From contig JBDRUT010000002.1 in NCBI GenBank assembly GCA_039801465.1, positions 82,897-146,896 on the forward strand: DNA of 64,000 nt. The letters are read 5' to 3'. Below the pieces are notes generated by a model. That model saw nothing but the letters and a program-made list of their open reading frames with translations, ran no database searches and was not told the origin of the DNA. Made by a program: the position numbers and the translations under genes. This stretch comes from JAOABV01 sp039801465 (GTDB lineage Bacteria > Hydrothermota > Tepidihabitantia > Tepidihabitantales > CAIPLT01). This document shows, one piece after another, positions 44,508-53,753 of the stretch. How positions within the stretch are numbered: position 1 is the stretch's first letter; each line of letters begins with the position of its first letter.

Positions 44508-45473
44508 TCATAGCCAGTGATGTTCCTTATACCATTGAAGTGTCTCTTTCAAACCTTGCTCTAAATTATATTGGGGCATAAATCCAATTTCATTCTTGAT
44601 TTTATTAATGTCACAAACCCAGCATTCCTGAATAAGTTCTTTAATCTTATCTGGACCAAGAACTGAAGTACCAGGACTAAAGAAATTAACCACATTAGCA
44701 TACAGTTTAAGAATCACGACAGGAATTTTTATTTTTAGGGTCTTTTTGTCTAGGATGGCTTCCGCAGTTTTTGCAATCTCCAAAATATTATAACATTTGC
44801 CATCTGAAATATGATAGATTGTACCTGAGGGAATCTCTCTTTCTAAACATAAAATTATTGCAGAAACGACATCCTTCACATAACACATTGAAACCAGACC
44901 GCCAAAAATAGGACTTATGCCTATCTTAAGAAACTTAAAATAAGCAAGGGTTTCTTTATCTCTTGGCCCGTATATCGCACTGAGCCGAAGAATTACGGAA
45001 GGAATTTTGTCTTTCATCTCTAAAACTATTGATTCTGCTTGCAACTTAGTTTTTCCATAAATACTAACCGGTGTGCAAATTTTAGTTTCAGTTATTGGTA
45101 AATTGTTCGGAGATGGACCTGAGGCGGAAATGGTTGAGATGAATATGAACCGCTTAAGCGTTTGATTATAATTAAGACAGGCTTTTAATAGATTCTGTGT
45201 GCCAATAACATTTGCGGTCATATAATCTTTCTCGGTCTTTCCTTTTGTCGCACCGGCACAATGAATAATAAAGTCAACATCAGTAACGGCTGGAGGCAGA
45301 TCTTCATAATTACTAATCGCGCCATAAAAAATCTCAATTGGTAAATCTTTTATCCATTGCAGATTTGCCGTCTTTCTTACCAAAACACGTACTTGATACT
45401 TTTTTTGTAACAATCCTTCTACAATGTGACTGCCAATAAAACCATTTGCACCTGTAACTAAAACTCCTGCCAT
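44508..45473 (-). CDS. NAD-dependent epimerase/dehydratase (extended SDR)
   Basis: 321 residues from MAGVLVTGANGFIGSHIVEGLL (G-x2-G-x2-G nucleotide-binding loop). Catalytic Y-x3-K is YGKTK, preceded by FISTISASGP, and SAIYGPRD follows. Acts on nucleotide sugars or related keto/hydroxy compounds; the substrate cannot be read. A frame extending to 45557 only adds residues foreign to the family and overlaps the upstream gene, so the ATG at 45473 is the start. Confidence 0.88.
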   Translation of the reverse strand: MAGVLVTGANGFIGSHIVEGLLQKKYQVRVLVRKTANLQWIKDLPIEIFYGAISNYEDLPPAVTDVDFIIHCAGATKGKTEKDYMTANVIGTQNLLKACLNYNQTLKRFIFISTISASGPSPNNLPITETKICTPVSIYGKTKLQAESIVLEMKDKIPSVILRLSAIYGPRDKETLAYFKFLKIGISPIFGGLVSMCYVKDVVSAIILCLEREIPSGTIYHISDGKCYNILEIAKTAEAILDKKTLKIKIPVVILKLYANVVNFFSPGTSVLGPDKIKELIQECWVCDINKIKNEIGFMPQYNLEQGLKETLQWYKEHHWL

Positions 45474-45514
45474 TATAAAATCTCTTATGAGTAACTTAAA
45501 TGACCATATTAATA

Positions 45515-46353
45515 TTAAATTTTTAGTATAAAACCTATCACACCATAATTCAGCCAAGCGAAATTATAGACTTCTTCAACATCCGCTCCGCCTTCAAGAA
45601 AACGATAACCTAATTTTAAGTTAAGATTATTAGATAATTTATATAAGTCATGATTATTAAATAAGTTATATAAGTTAGATAATCTATAACTGACACCAAT
45701 AAAAATGTCTTCGACTCGACCCTGAGGTGCAGCAAGTGCATCTCCTGCTAAAATTAAATTAAGCCCTTCAGTCAGTAAGAGCTGTGCTTGGAAATTTATT
45801 AACGGCACAAAACCAATATTGGTCTTTTTAGATTTAATATTATTACCTTCCAAACTAATCCCAGCATCTCTAATTTTAGCGGTTAAACCTAACCCCAAGA
45901 TTAATTTATAGGAGAAAAATTATACCGATAGGTTAAGCGATAAGAATTAAAACGGTAAACAGCATTAAGTGGCACTCCAGCAGGAAATAGAGTATCTTGA
46001 AATCTGACAGGGAAATTTACAGAACCACTTGCTTTTAATTTAAGCGGTGCAATAAATGCTGATAATGTATGTTTGTTATTAATCGTAAAATTAAATCTCG
46101 CTCGGAAAAACTCACTTGGATTAATTGTAAGTTGCTGAGAAAGTGAGATGCGAGTTCCTGTTGACTTGGGAATTTTAACATCATTATATCCGCTAAAAAC
46201 AACACCGGTTTCAACATCTAATTCTTTTATTTTTGACTGATGATTAGACCTAATATCATTTGCTCTTAAATAATTAAGTCCAAAAAGCAACAGCAGGCAT
46301 AGTAAAATAGAACTTAAAGTCTTTTTACTTATTATTACATTGGTTAAAATCAT
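45515..46353 (-). pseudogene. Outer-membrane beta-barrel gene with a -1 frameshift
   Basis: Two frames make one barrel. The first (46353-45901) has a GAGGTGG ribosome-binding site, a signal peptide and strands ending SYRLTYRYNFSPIN, then a stop. The second (45898-45515) continues LGLGLTAKIRDAGISLEG with strands to GVIGFILKI. The frames join if one T is added to the T5 run near 45912, giving RYNFFSYKLILGLGLTAK. This is either a real frameshift, a sequencing or assembly error at a homopolymer, or slippage. About 279 residues if joined. Function unknown. Confidence 0.7.
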
Positions 46354-46557
46354 AATCCACCTCTTTTATAACTTTAATATTCCATTATTTTGCCTACAAA
46401 AATTTTGATTTACCGCTTTATAAAGCATTAAGTTGTTATCAGTATAATTGAGTAAAATTAATAGTCAACGATTATTCTCTTAAACCTCCCATTGCTATAA
46501 TCTGGAGAAAATCTGAAAAAGTCTGAATCTATCAACTTTTCCTAATAAACTTTGGTC

Positions 46558-46586
46558 TTGAATTTTTGTAAATCGTATTCTATAAT
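46558..46586 (+). promoter_or_regulatory. Promoter of the PP-loop enzyme gene
   Basis: TTGAAT (46558-46563), a 17-bp spacer, TATAAT (46581-46586), 22 nt before the ATG at 46609; leader of about 16 nt without a ribosome-binding site. Confidence 0.5.
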
Positions 46587-46608
46587 TAATTCTCATATAC
46601 AAGTAAAA

Positions 46609-47637
46609 ATGCAAAACTTACAATCCCAAAGTCAAAAACAACTTACTGGAATTGGCCTTTTATCCGGCGGTTTAGATAGTATTTTAGCCGTTTATCTGGT
46701 CAAAGCATTAAATATCAAAGTGATTGCAGTCTGTTTCGTCTCACCTTTTTTTGATAATTCTAATCATGTCCGAGCCATTGCCCAAGAACTTAACCTTGAA
46801 TTGAAAATTATTCGTTTGGGCGATGAATACATAAATTTAATCAAACATCCCAAATTTGGTTATGGTAAAAATCTCAATCCCTGTATTGACTGTCATATCT
46901 ATATGTTAAAGAAGAGTAAAGAACTGATGGAATCAATCGGTGCTGATTTTGTCTTTACCGGCGAAGTGTTGGGTGAACGACCAATGTCGCAAAACCGACA
47001 AGCCTTAAAAATAATTGAAACTGAAGCCAGCTTAACCGGCAGATTATTAAGACCACTTTCTGCTCAATTATTAGAACCGACCATACTTGAAACTCAAGGA
47101 CGGATTGACCGCAGCCGTTTACTCAGTATTCAAGGCCGCTCAAGAAAACCCCAATTGGCTTTAGCCCAGCAATATAATATCAAAAAGTTTCCTCAACCTG
47201 CTGGTGGCTGTCTTCTTACTGACAGTCAATTTAGCCGACGCTTACAAGATGCATTTCGGCATAATGAAGATTCCTTAACTGATATTGAACTTTTGAAGAT
47301 TGGCCGACATTTTCGTATTCAGTCAAATAAAGATGAGCAACTACCACCCCTAAAAATTATTGTTGGTCGGGATGAGAAAGAAAATGAAAAATTATTACAA
47401 TTGAAAATGCCATCTGATTTAATATTACAACCAATAGATGTTCCTGGACCAGTAGTATTAATCCGAAACCCAAGTCCAATAAATGACATTTCTAATGAGA
47501 AGATTCTATCACTTGCCGCAGGAATTTGTGCTCGTTACAGCGACAATCAGGGAAAACCAGTAAAAGTATGTGTCTGCGAGAAAATTATTATTGCAGAACC
47601 TTTAGATAATAAAATGTTTGACAATATGAGAATTTAA
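46609..47637 (+). CDS. PP-loop tRNA-thiolation-like enzyme with NFACT-R-type C-terminus
   Basis: 342 residues. The N-terminal PP-loop ATPase has SGGLDS at 19-24 (adenylation of the target uridine), and Cys pairs such as NPCIDC that could carry sulfur, as in MnmA/ThiI/TtuA-type thiouridylases. The C-terminal part (KIGRHFRI, LKIIVGRDEKENEKLLQL, PGPVVLIRNP) resembles the NFACT-R-like domain fused to such enzymes. A TTG at 46552 would place the start inside the promoter, so I used the ATG. Target RNA not known. Confidence 0.78.
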   Translation: MQNLQSQSQKQLTGIGLLSGGLDSILAVYLVKALNIKVIAVCFVSPFFDNSNHVRAIAQELNLELKIIRLGDEYINLIKHPKFGYGKNLNPCIDCHIYMLKKSKELMESIGADFVFTGEVLGERPMSQNRQALKIIETEASLTGRLLRPLSAQLLEPTILETQGRIDRSRLLSIQGRSRKPQLALAQQYNIKKFPQPAGGCLLTDSQFSRRLQDAFRHNEDSLTDIELLKIGRHFRIQSNKDEQLPPLKIIVGRDEKENEKLLQLKMPSDLILQPIDVPGPVVLIRNPSPINDISNEKILSLAAGICARYSDNQGKPVKVCVCEKIIIAEPLDNKMFDNMRI

Positions 47638-47758
47638 TTTTACAATATATTACAATTGATTAATTGTTTACTAAAGAAAGATAGAGTTCATAATAAGAAA
47701 TTGATATTTTAACTCCGAGTTATCTGAAACTTTGGGGCTAATTAAATAAGGAGATATA

Positions 47759-47995
47759 ATGACTGATGAAACTAAAGAAAAGATAAAAAACTTAATTGAG
47801 CAAACGATTCGACCAGGATTACAAGCCGATGGTGGTAATATTGAGTTGGTCAAGATTTTAGATAATGGCGTGGTCCAAGTGCGATTACATGGTGCTTGCG
47901 CCACTTGTCCATTTTCCCAAATGACTTTAGCCTTAGGTGTGGAAAAGACCCTTAAAGACGCAATTCCTGAAGTAGAACGAGTCGAAGTCGTATAA
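47759..47995 (+). CDS. NifU C-terminal-domain Fe-S scaffold protein
   Basis: 78 residues, the Nfu domain alone: IRPGLQADGGNIELVKILDNG and the cluster-binding C-x2-C at C47/C50 (ACATCP). It carries [4Fe-4S] clusters to apo-proteins. AAGGAG precedes the ATG by 6 nt. Radical SAM and thiolation enzymes in this window would be plausible clients (inference). Confidence 0.92.
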   Translation: MTDETKEKIKNLIEQTIRPGLQADGGNIELVKILDNGVVQVRLHGACATCPFSQMTLALGVEKTLKDAIPEVERVEVV

Positions 47996-48041
47996 AACCA
48001 TCATCCACTTTTCAGCACAAGCCACCTTCTAAGTCTCACCA

Positions 48042-48959
48042 ATGATTAATCAGCCAAATAAAATGGTTAAAAAGATTAAAGACCGCTTAGGAATTCAGAT
48101 TCTTTTTGATTTTGATAATATATTTTCGGCTTGCGAATTTGCTTTAGACCATCAAATTAAAGTTCTGGAATTAAATCTCAATAATATTGATTTCGCTCAT
48201 CAAATTCAAAACTCTACGATGCGACAGCAGATTGCCAATTATCTTCGAAAATACAAAATTACCCTGCTTTTTCATGCGGCTGAAGGGCTCTCCTTTTTTA
48301 TTCCGGACCGCTCAACCCAAAATTTTATCATCAAATCCACTATAAAACTACTCCAACAAGCCCAAGAAATTGGTGTGAAACGAGTCACTTTTCATTTAGG
48401 CACAGATATGAGTTTTGGCGTCTCCGCCCAAAAATTACGAACTTTCGAAGTATATCCTGATTTCTATTATCAGTTTCTTTATACCGCTTTGTCTACGCTC
48501 AAAAAAAATATTCCCACTAAAGTGATTTTGTGTGTTGAAAATGTTGGTGGCTTTCGCTATCCATTCGTGCTCAAAATGCTACCTCAGTTTTTAGGTAATA
48601 GATTCGGTTTAACAATGGACATTGGCCATATCAATCGTTTTTCCGGACCAGAAAAAGAACAAGAACTTAAATTCTTTTGGGATAATTATCAACACATCAA
48701 AAACTGTCATATCCATGACAACAATGGCGAATGGGACCAACATAATATCATTGGCGAAGGCAATATTAACTTTCAACCTTATTTTGAATTACTGGTAAAT
48801 ACGGATACTTATTTTATCTTTGAAGTACGGCCCAAAGAATCCGGCCTTGAATGTATTAAACGCTTTGACCAAATCATTGCACCAAGATTAACCAAAAGCA
48901 ATGATTTAAAAAACACAATCAAACAATCTTCCCATCATAAACAAAAAGTCACTAAATAG
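48042..48959 (+). CDS. Sugar phosphate isomerase/epimerase-like TIM-barrel protein
   Basis: 305 residues of the xylose isomerase-like/AP endonuclease 2 superfamily. Metal-site segments: VTFHLGTDM, CVENVGG, LTMDIGHINRF, HIHDNNGEWDQHNIIGEG and FEVRP. It could be a sugar isomerase or an endonuclease-IV-like repair enzyme; the sequence does not decide. A second possible start is M8 (48063). No ribosome-binding site; 46 bp after the nfu gene. Confidence 0.8.
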   Translation: MINQPNKMVKKIKDRLGIQILFDFDNIFSACEFALDHQIKVLELNLNNIDFAHQIQNSTMRQQIANYLRKYKITLLFHAAEGLSFFIPDRSTQNFIIKSTIKLLQQAQEIGVKRVTFHLGTDMSFGVSAQKLRTFEVYPDFYYQFLYTALSTLKKNIPTKVILCVENVGGFRYPFVLKMLPQFLGNRFGLTMDIGHINRFSGPEKEQELKFFWDNYQHIKNCHIHDNNGEWDQHNIIGEGNINFQPYFELLVNTDTYFIFEVRPKESGLECIKRFDQIIAPRLTKSNDLKNTIKQSSHHKQKVTK

Positions 48960-49835
48960 CAATTAAAGTTAATATTCTGCCTTTACTTAAAAGATTTGTC
49001 ACTAATCGCAAAATTACAATAATGACTTACCAATTAGCCGAAAAACCTATAAAAAAGTTATACCTAATAATATAATAATACATTACTTATCTCCAAAACC
49101 CAGCCAACCTGATCAATAGAAAAACAATCTCAAAGCCAGACTTGACAAATTCATAATTTTTCATATAATATATGCATATATATACATATAATATCCGACT
49201 GCTTTTAGAGTTCTTTGATAATTGTTAAACTGCGAGCTGGCTTAGGTAGGCTAATTTTTACTGATATGATGAGTGTTATATTAATTATTATGGATAAAAC
49301 CAATGAAGTTAACTATGGTAAATGATAACCGATTATGGAATCGATTAAAAGCATCTGGTTACTGCTGGGGTACAGTGTTGGTATGGATTGGGCATTATTC
49401 CCTACGCGGTCTATTAGGTCAAAAGCTTAGTCTTCTATTGAGTATAACTTTTTGTAACTTAAGGCGTTTATATTTTTGCAATTATTTCAACCTCTGATTT
49501 TGTCAACCAGTTCGCTTGTCTTCTAATCAATCAACCCGTCTCTCTTCACACCTCAGCCAACATCACTGATTTCGCTTCTTACACCACCAATCACTTTGCC
49601 TATTTGTGTATTTAGGAAAAATGTCTTAAATTGCGTAAGACTTCTTTTCAGCCATTTTGTGTTCTGCGAAGTAGTATCGAAGGAAAGGCCAAAGAATTTA
49701 ATATCCAGTAAAGAATAAATTCTTATTGAAACTCATAGAAATTTGATCGATGCTTATTGCAATTTGTTGTTAGAAAAATTGATTATACATATGACCACAA
49801 CTTAAAGCTTCGTGGTAAGTAGTATCCAAATAAAT
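48960..49835. other. Gene-poor spacer with an orphan promoter
   Basis: About 0.9 kb. The 64-codon frame at 49303-49497 has no ribosome-binding site. A perfect promoter at 49142-49169 leads into TATGCATATATATACATA and an 18-codon frame (MHIYTYNIRLLLEFFDNC). A 15-mer at 49368-49382 (GGGTACAGTGTTGGT) is also present at 17571-17585. It looks like decayed DNA related to the 17-kb tract. Confidence 0.45.
49142..49169 (+). promoter_or_regulatory. Orphan consensus promoter
   Basis: TTGACA (49142-49147), a 16-bp spacer, TATAAT (49164-49169), both perfect, followed by an imperfect TATGCATATATATACATA palindrome. Same layout as 17100-17127. Confidence 0.5.
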
Positions 49836-50036
49836 TTATATTGTTTCGAATTGGAGAATTTTTAATTTTTCTGGAACAATTCGTGAACTCAAATTAAGAA
49901 TTTCAATTCCCACCACTTTACCCTCGGCATTGTAATCTAAAATCACTCCCGGCTGAACTTCTTCTGATTCAACAATTGCTGCTTCGTCTAACCGAAAATA
50001 AAGAGCGTCGTTTTTTTTATCTATTTTTAGTTTCAT
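49836..50036 (-). CDS. DUF2283 family protein
   Basis: 66 residues with the family pattern: IDKKNDALYFRL at the start, ESEEVQPGVILDYNAEGKVVGIEIL in the middle. Found mainly in bacteria next to DUF4258 genes, as here (2-nt gap). The pair behaves like a small accessory module, possibly toxin-antitoxin (inference; not shown). ATG preceded by AAGGAG within the end of the upstream gene. Confidence 0.85.
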   Translation of the reverse strand: MKLKIDKKNDALYFRLDEAAIVESEEVQPGVILDYNAEGKVVGIEILNLSSRIVPEKLKILQFETI

Positions 50037-50038
50037 TT

Positions 50039-50290
50039 TTATCTCCTTGCTCGACGGTCAAAAAAGACCGTGATAATTTTATTAGGTGAAACCTTATGAT
50101 TGACCACAATGTGAAGAGTTCGATTTTCATTTTCTGTAATTATTTTATAATAATGAGTGTTATTATCATTGCCAATTTCAGATTTATCAGGATGCTCGAT
50201 GGTCGGCCAAACCCATTCAATATTAATTCCTCGCTCTTTCAGCATATAACGAGCATGTTCAGTTATCTCAAAGTCTTTGTAATTTTTCAA
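50039..50290 (-). CDS. DUF4258 family protein
   Basis: 83 residues: ITEHARYMLKERGINIEWV at the start and HIVVNHKVSPNKIITVFFDRR at the end match DUF4258, a small fold related to RelE/BrnT-like proteins. TTG start. A promoter-like pair ends 9 nt upstream, so the pair of genes may be leaderless. Paired with DUF2283 downstream. Confidence 0.82.
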   Translation of the reverse strand: MKNYKDFEITEHARYMLKERGINIEWVWPTIEHPDKSEIGNDNNTHYYKIITENENRTLHIVVNHKVSPNKIITVFFDRRARR

Positions 50291-50299
50291 TATATAAAT

Positions 50300-50327
50300 A
50301 GAATATACTAATTTTGTTATTCGTCAA
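50300..50327 (-). promoter_or_regulatory. Promoter of the DUF4258-DUF2283 pair
   Basis: On the minus strand: TTGACG (50322-50327), a 16-bp spacer, TATTCT (50300-50305), 9 nt before the TTG start codon. Confidence 0.4.
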
Positions 50328-50396
50328 GAGGGAAGATAATGAAAATATAGTTAACGAAAAATAAAGAGAACCAGTATAATTAATCTGTTGGTTCTT

Positions 50397-51539
50397 TTAA
50401 CCCAACAGATTTCTTGCGATGACTATTTTTTGGATTTCAGAAGTGCCTTCGTATATCTCCATACATTTAGCATCACGATAATATCGTTCTACTGGATAAT
50501 CTTTGGAATATCCATATCCACCAAAAATCTGAACCGCTTCGCGCGTTACTTCAACTGCAATCGTTGATGCATATAATTTAGCAATGGACGATTCTTGAGA
50601 AAATCTGGGCACGCCTTTATCTTTTAAGAATGCCGCATAATAAGTCAACAACCTTGCCGCCTGAATCTTCATTGCCATCTCAGCAAGTTTTGCTTGAATC
50701 ATCTCAAATTCACAGATTGCTCTGCCAAATTGCTTACGCTCTTTGGAATATTGAATTGATTTATCTAATGCGGCTTGAGCAATACCAACTGCTTGCGCAC
50801 CAATATCAATTCTTGAGACATCAAGAATACTTAAAGCAGTTTTGAACCCCTTTCCTTGTTCTGCAAAAAGATTTTCTTTTGGGACTTTGCAGTCTTCAAA
50901 TATTAACTCACAGTTTCCTGTTGCTCTTAAACCCATTAGGTCTTCGTGCTTGCCTAAAGAAAATCCGCTCATTCCTTTTTCTACAATAAATCCACAGATT
51001 CCTTTATAACCTAAAGATTTGTCTACAGTTGCAAACACGATAAAGACATCAGCATTTGTTGCATTAGTAATGAATCGTTTTGAGCCGTTAAGAATATAAT
51101 AGTCAGCATTAGGTTTTGCCGTAGTTTCCAGGCTTGCCGGGTCTGAGCCAACATTAGGTTCAGTTAACGCAAATGCACCAAGTTTTTCGCCTGATGCTAA
51201 TTGTGGAAGAAACCGTTTCTTTTGTTCTTCCGTGCCGAAAGTATAAATTGAATTGCAAACCAAAGAATTATGGACGGCAACAATAACTCCAGTTGATGCG
51301 CAGGCGCGTGAAATTTCTTCGACGGCAATTGCTAAACTGACAAAATCGAATCCCGCGCCACCATATTCTTCAGGAACGACCATACCCATAATACCAAGTT
51401 CTGCCAACTTTTTAATATTATCAATCGGAAATTCGCCAGTTTTATCCAATTCTGCTGATTTCGGTTCCAGTTCCTCTTTAGCAAATTTGCGCATCATCTC
51501 TTGAATCATTTTTTGATTTTCACTCAGCTCAAAGTTCAT
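50397..51539 (-). CDS. Acyl-CoA dehydrogenase (butyryl-CoA type)
   Basis: 380 residues, FAD-dependent alpha-beta oxidation of an acyl-CoA. All family blocks present: GAFALTEPNVGSDPASLET, GSKRFITNA, the FAD-contact motif KERKQFGR, QIFGGYGYSKDYPVERYYRDAK and the catalytic glutamate region IYEGTSEIQ. It closely resembles short-chain (butyryl) enzymes; the chain length is an inference. ETF genes are not in the window. Confidence 0.93.
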   Translation of the reverse strand: MNFELSENQKMIQEMMRKFAKEELEPKSAELDKTGEFPIDNIKKLAELGIMGMVVPEEYGGAGFDFVSLAIAVEEISRACASTGVIVAVHNSLVCNSIYTFGTEEQKKRFLPQLASGEKLGAFALTEPNVGSDPASLETTAKPNADYYILNGSKRFITNATNADVFIVFATVDKSLGYKGICGFIVEKGMSGFSLGKHEDLMGLRATGNCELIFEDCKVPKENLFAEQGKGFKTALSILDVSRIDIGAQAVGIAQAALDKSIQYSKERKQFGRAICEFEMIQAKLAEMAMKIQAARLLTYYAAFLKDKGVPRFSQESSIAKLYASTIAVEVTREAVQIFGGYGYSKDYPVERYYRDAKCMEIYEGTSEIQKIVIARNLLG

Positions 51540-51558
51540 ATTGTCTCCTAAGTATTAA

Positions 51559-51617
51559 CCACAGAATTACAGAATATTAATCTTAATTCTTTTCTGTTCT
51601 GCTCTATGATTCTGTGG
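51559..51617. repeat. CCACAGAAT inverted repeat between dehydrogenase genes
   Basis: CCACAGAAT (51559-51567) and its exact complement ATTCTGTGG (51609-51617) flank a 41-bp centre that itself has ACAGAA/TTCTGT arms. The same AACCACAGA word occurs in the 17-18 kb tract. It may be a relic of a dispersed repeat or act as an mRNA hairpin between the two genes. Confidence 0.55.
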
Positions 51618-51750
51618 CATATTTTTACTCTAAAATTACAGTTAAATCAAGATTCATAAATTTTCATAATTAATCGCCGAGGCTTAGAAACACTGGGTCT
51701 TAATTTAGTTCTTTCATCTCTGCAAACTTTGTGACCCTGTATCACATTTA

Positions 51751-52929
51751 TCATTTTCTGAACAGATCTGGTTTTTCTTCGCCTTTGAATTTTTTTATCA
51801 TTTCTCGCGCAATGATTAATCGCATTATTTCTGAAGTTCCTTCACCAATTTCTGATAGTTTTGCATCCCGATAAAAGCGTTCTACTGCTAACTGATTAGT
51901 CAATGCCGGATAGCCAATCATTCGGATAATCTCACCACTTGCCCAAGTGCTGAGTTCTGAAGCGTATAATTTTGCCATTGCGGCTTCTTGGTCCGCACGC
52001 AGACTCGCATCTTTTTTCATTGCTGCATCATAGACCATTAGTCTTGCTGCATAAATGTGCGTTGTGACATCCGCAATGATTTTTGATATTTGCTGAGATT
52101 TTATCGGATTTTTAGAAAGCCATTCTAAACCAATATCCAAAGCACCTTGAGCAATACCTAAGGCGTGTGCGCCAATACTAATTCTTCCGCCATCTAATGT
52201 CTCCATAAAGATTCGATATCCATCATATTCTTGACCTAAAAGATTCTCTTTAGGCACAAAACAATCTTCAAATATCAATTCTACGGTATTGGATGCCAAA
52301 AGACCCAGTTTATGCTCTCTTTGACCAATTGTATAACCCTTATAACCGGTTTCAACAATAAAACAAGTAATCCCTTTTGCCCCCAATGTTCGGTCTAAAC
52401 TGGCTGCAACTACTACGGTTCCCGCATATTCGGCTGAAGTGATAAATCGTTTTGTGCCATTAAGGATATATCCATCATTAGTCTTTTTCGCCGTAGTTTC
52501 AATTGCCGAAGCATCAGAACCAGCATTAGGTTCAGTTAGCCCAAAGGAGCCTAATATCTTTCCTGACGCTAATTGGCTAACATATTTTTTCTTTTGTTCT
52601 TCAGTGCCGAATCGATAAATCGGATATGTTCCTAGTGAAGTATGCGCACATAAGGTTAAACCAGTTGAAGCACAGACGCGCGAGATTTCTTCTGCAGCAA
52701 TAGCATAACTTAAATAATCTAAACCCAGTCCACCATATTCTTTAGGATAAGGGATACCCAAATAGCCATTGGATGCGAGTTTCTTGATAATATCAATTGG
52801 AAACTGTTCTTTTTGATAAATCTCGGAAGCATAAGGCAAGATATTATTCTGCGCAAAATCATAAACCTCTTGACGAAACTTCTCGTACTTACTATCTAAT
52901 CGAGGACCATCAACATTAAATTTTATCAT
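51751..52929 (-). CDS. Acyl-CoA dehydrogenase family protein lacking the QFG motif
   Basis: 392 residues, same family as the previous gene: GSFGLTEPNAGSDASAIET, GTKRFITSA, and the catalytic glutamate block IGEGTSEIMRL near residue 373. The segment that in family members reads R-K/Q-Q-F-G (FAD contact across the dimer) is replaced here by SKNPIKSQQIS and is about five residues shorter. It may have a different partner or reaction. Adjacent to the CoA-transferase genes, so probably one pathway. Confidence 0.88.
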   Translation of the reverse strand: MIKFNVDGPRLDSKYEKFRQEVYDFAQNNILPYASEIYQKEQFPIDIIKKLASNGYLGIPYPKEYGGLGLDYLSYAIAAEEISRVCASTGLTLCAHTSLGTYPIYRFGTEEQKKKYVSQLASGKILGSFGLTEPNAGSDASAIETTAKKTNDGYILNGTKRFITSAEYAGTVVVAASLDRTLGAKGITCFIVETGYKGYTIGQREHKLGLLASNTVELIFEDCFVPKENLLGQEYDGYRIFMETLDGGRISIGAHALGIAQGALDIGLEWLSKNPIKSQQISKIIADVTTHIYAARLMVYDAAMKKDASLRADQEAAMAKLYASELSTWASGEIIRMIGYPALTNQLAVERFYRDAKLSEIGEGTSEIMRLIIAREMIKKFKGEEKPDLFRK

Positions 52930-52934
52930 AAAGT

Positions 52935-53699
52935 TTAAATATATAGTTTATCTGGATCGACTTCTTCACGCAGAATCTTTAACTCTTTTTCTGTCGGCTC
53001 AGGATTAACTGTCACTTTATCCGCAACTAGCATTTCAAATTCCGTATTCTGTAAAACCTGTTCAACAGTTACACCAGGGTTGGTTGCTAAAAGCATCATC
53101 CGTTTTGATTTCTCATCATACCCCATTAAACCGAGATTGCTGACAACACGATAAGGACCAGTATTAGGCGGTAAACCTGCTTCTTCTCTGGCACCTGGTC
53201 CGGTTAAATAACCAGGAGTTGTTATAAAATCTACTTTTTTTACAAATCGCTTTGTGTCGTGTTGCCGCATAATTGCAATTGTTTTCCAACAATGTGAGCC
53301 AACATCATTAGCGCCGCCAGAACCGGGTAATCTTACTTTTGGTGGCCAATATTGGCCAATAACCGTAGTATTAAGATTACCGTACATATCAATTTGGGCA
53401 CCACCTAAAAATCCATATTCAATAAATCCTCTTTGCGCTGTCTCCATTGCGTCACAGATTCCACTGGCAATTACTGCTTTATGAAAAGTTCGGGAATCAC
53501 CAACACCTAAAGGCAGTTTTTCTAAACTAGCACCAATACCACCAAATTCAAAAGCAACAATCAAATTGGGTGCATGCATCTTTTTGGCTAAAGCCGCAGC
53601 CAGCATCGGAATACCGGTTCCGACAAAGGCAACGGTCTTATCTGCCATGAGTCTTGATGCAACACAGATTAGAAATTCGGTCTCATTATAATTTGGCAT
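52935..53699 (-). CDS. CoA-transferase subunit B (glutaconate CoA-transferase-like)
   Basis: 254 residues of the class I CoA-transferase beta type. VAFVGTGIPMLAAALAKK and the FEFGGIGA region (candidate catalytic Glu), GFLGGAQIDMYGNLNTT and LPGSGGANDVGSHC are typical of the GctB group. Works with the upstream subunit A to swap CoA between carboxylic acids. Starts after AGGAGG. The substrate acid is not determined. Confidence 0.86.
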   Translation of the reverse strand: MPNYNETEFLICVASRLMADKTVAFVGTGIPMLAAALAKKMHAPNLIVAFEFGGIGASLEKLPLGVGDSRTFHKAVIASGICDAMETAQRGFIEYGFLGGAQIDMYGNLNTTVIGQYWPPKVRLPGSGGANDVGSHCWKTIAIMRQHDTKRFVKKVDFITTPGYLTGPGAREEAGLPPNTGPYRVVSNLGLMGYDEKSKRMMLLATNPGVTVEQVLQNTEFEMLVADKVTVNPEPTEKELKILREEVDPDKLYI

Positions 53700-53753
53700 T
53701 ATAACCTCCTCTTAGAATTTTAGTCAAAAATGAACCAGCAAGACTCTTAAACA

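Noticed and set aside
46552..46608. Upstream TTG start for the PP-loop enzyme
   Set aside because: The added codons lie over the -35/-10 promoter and match no family sequence.
49303..49497. 64-codon plus-strand frame
   Set aside because: No ribosome-binding site and no recognisable domain; more likely relic DNA.
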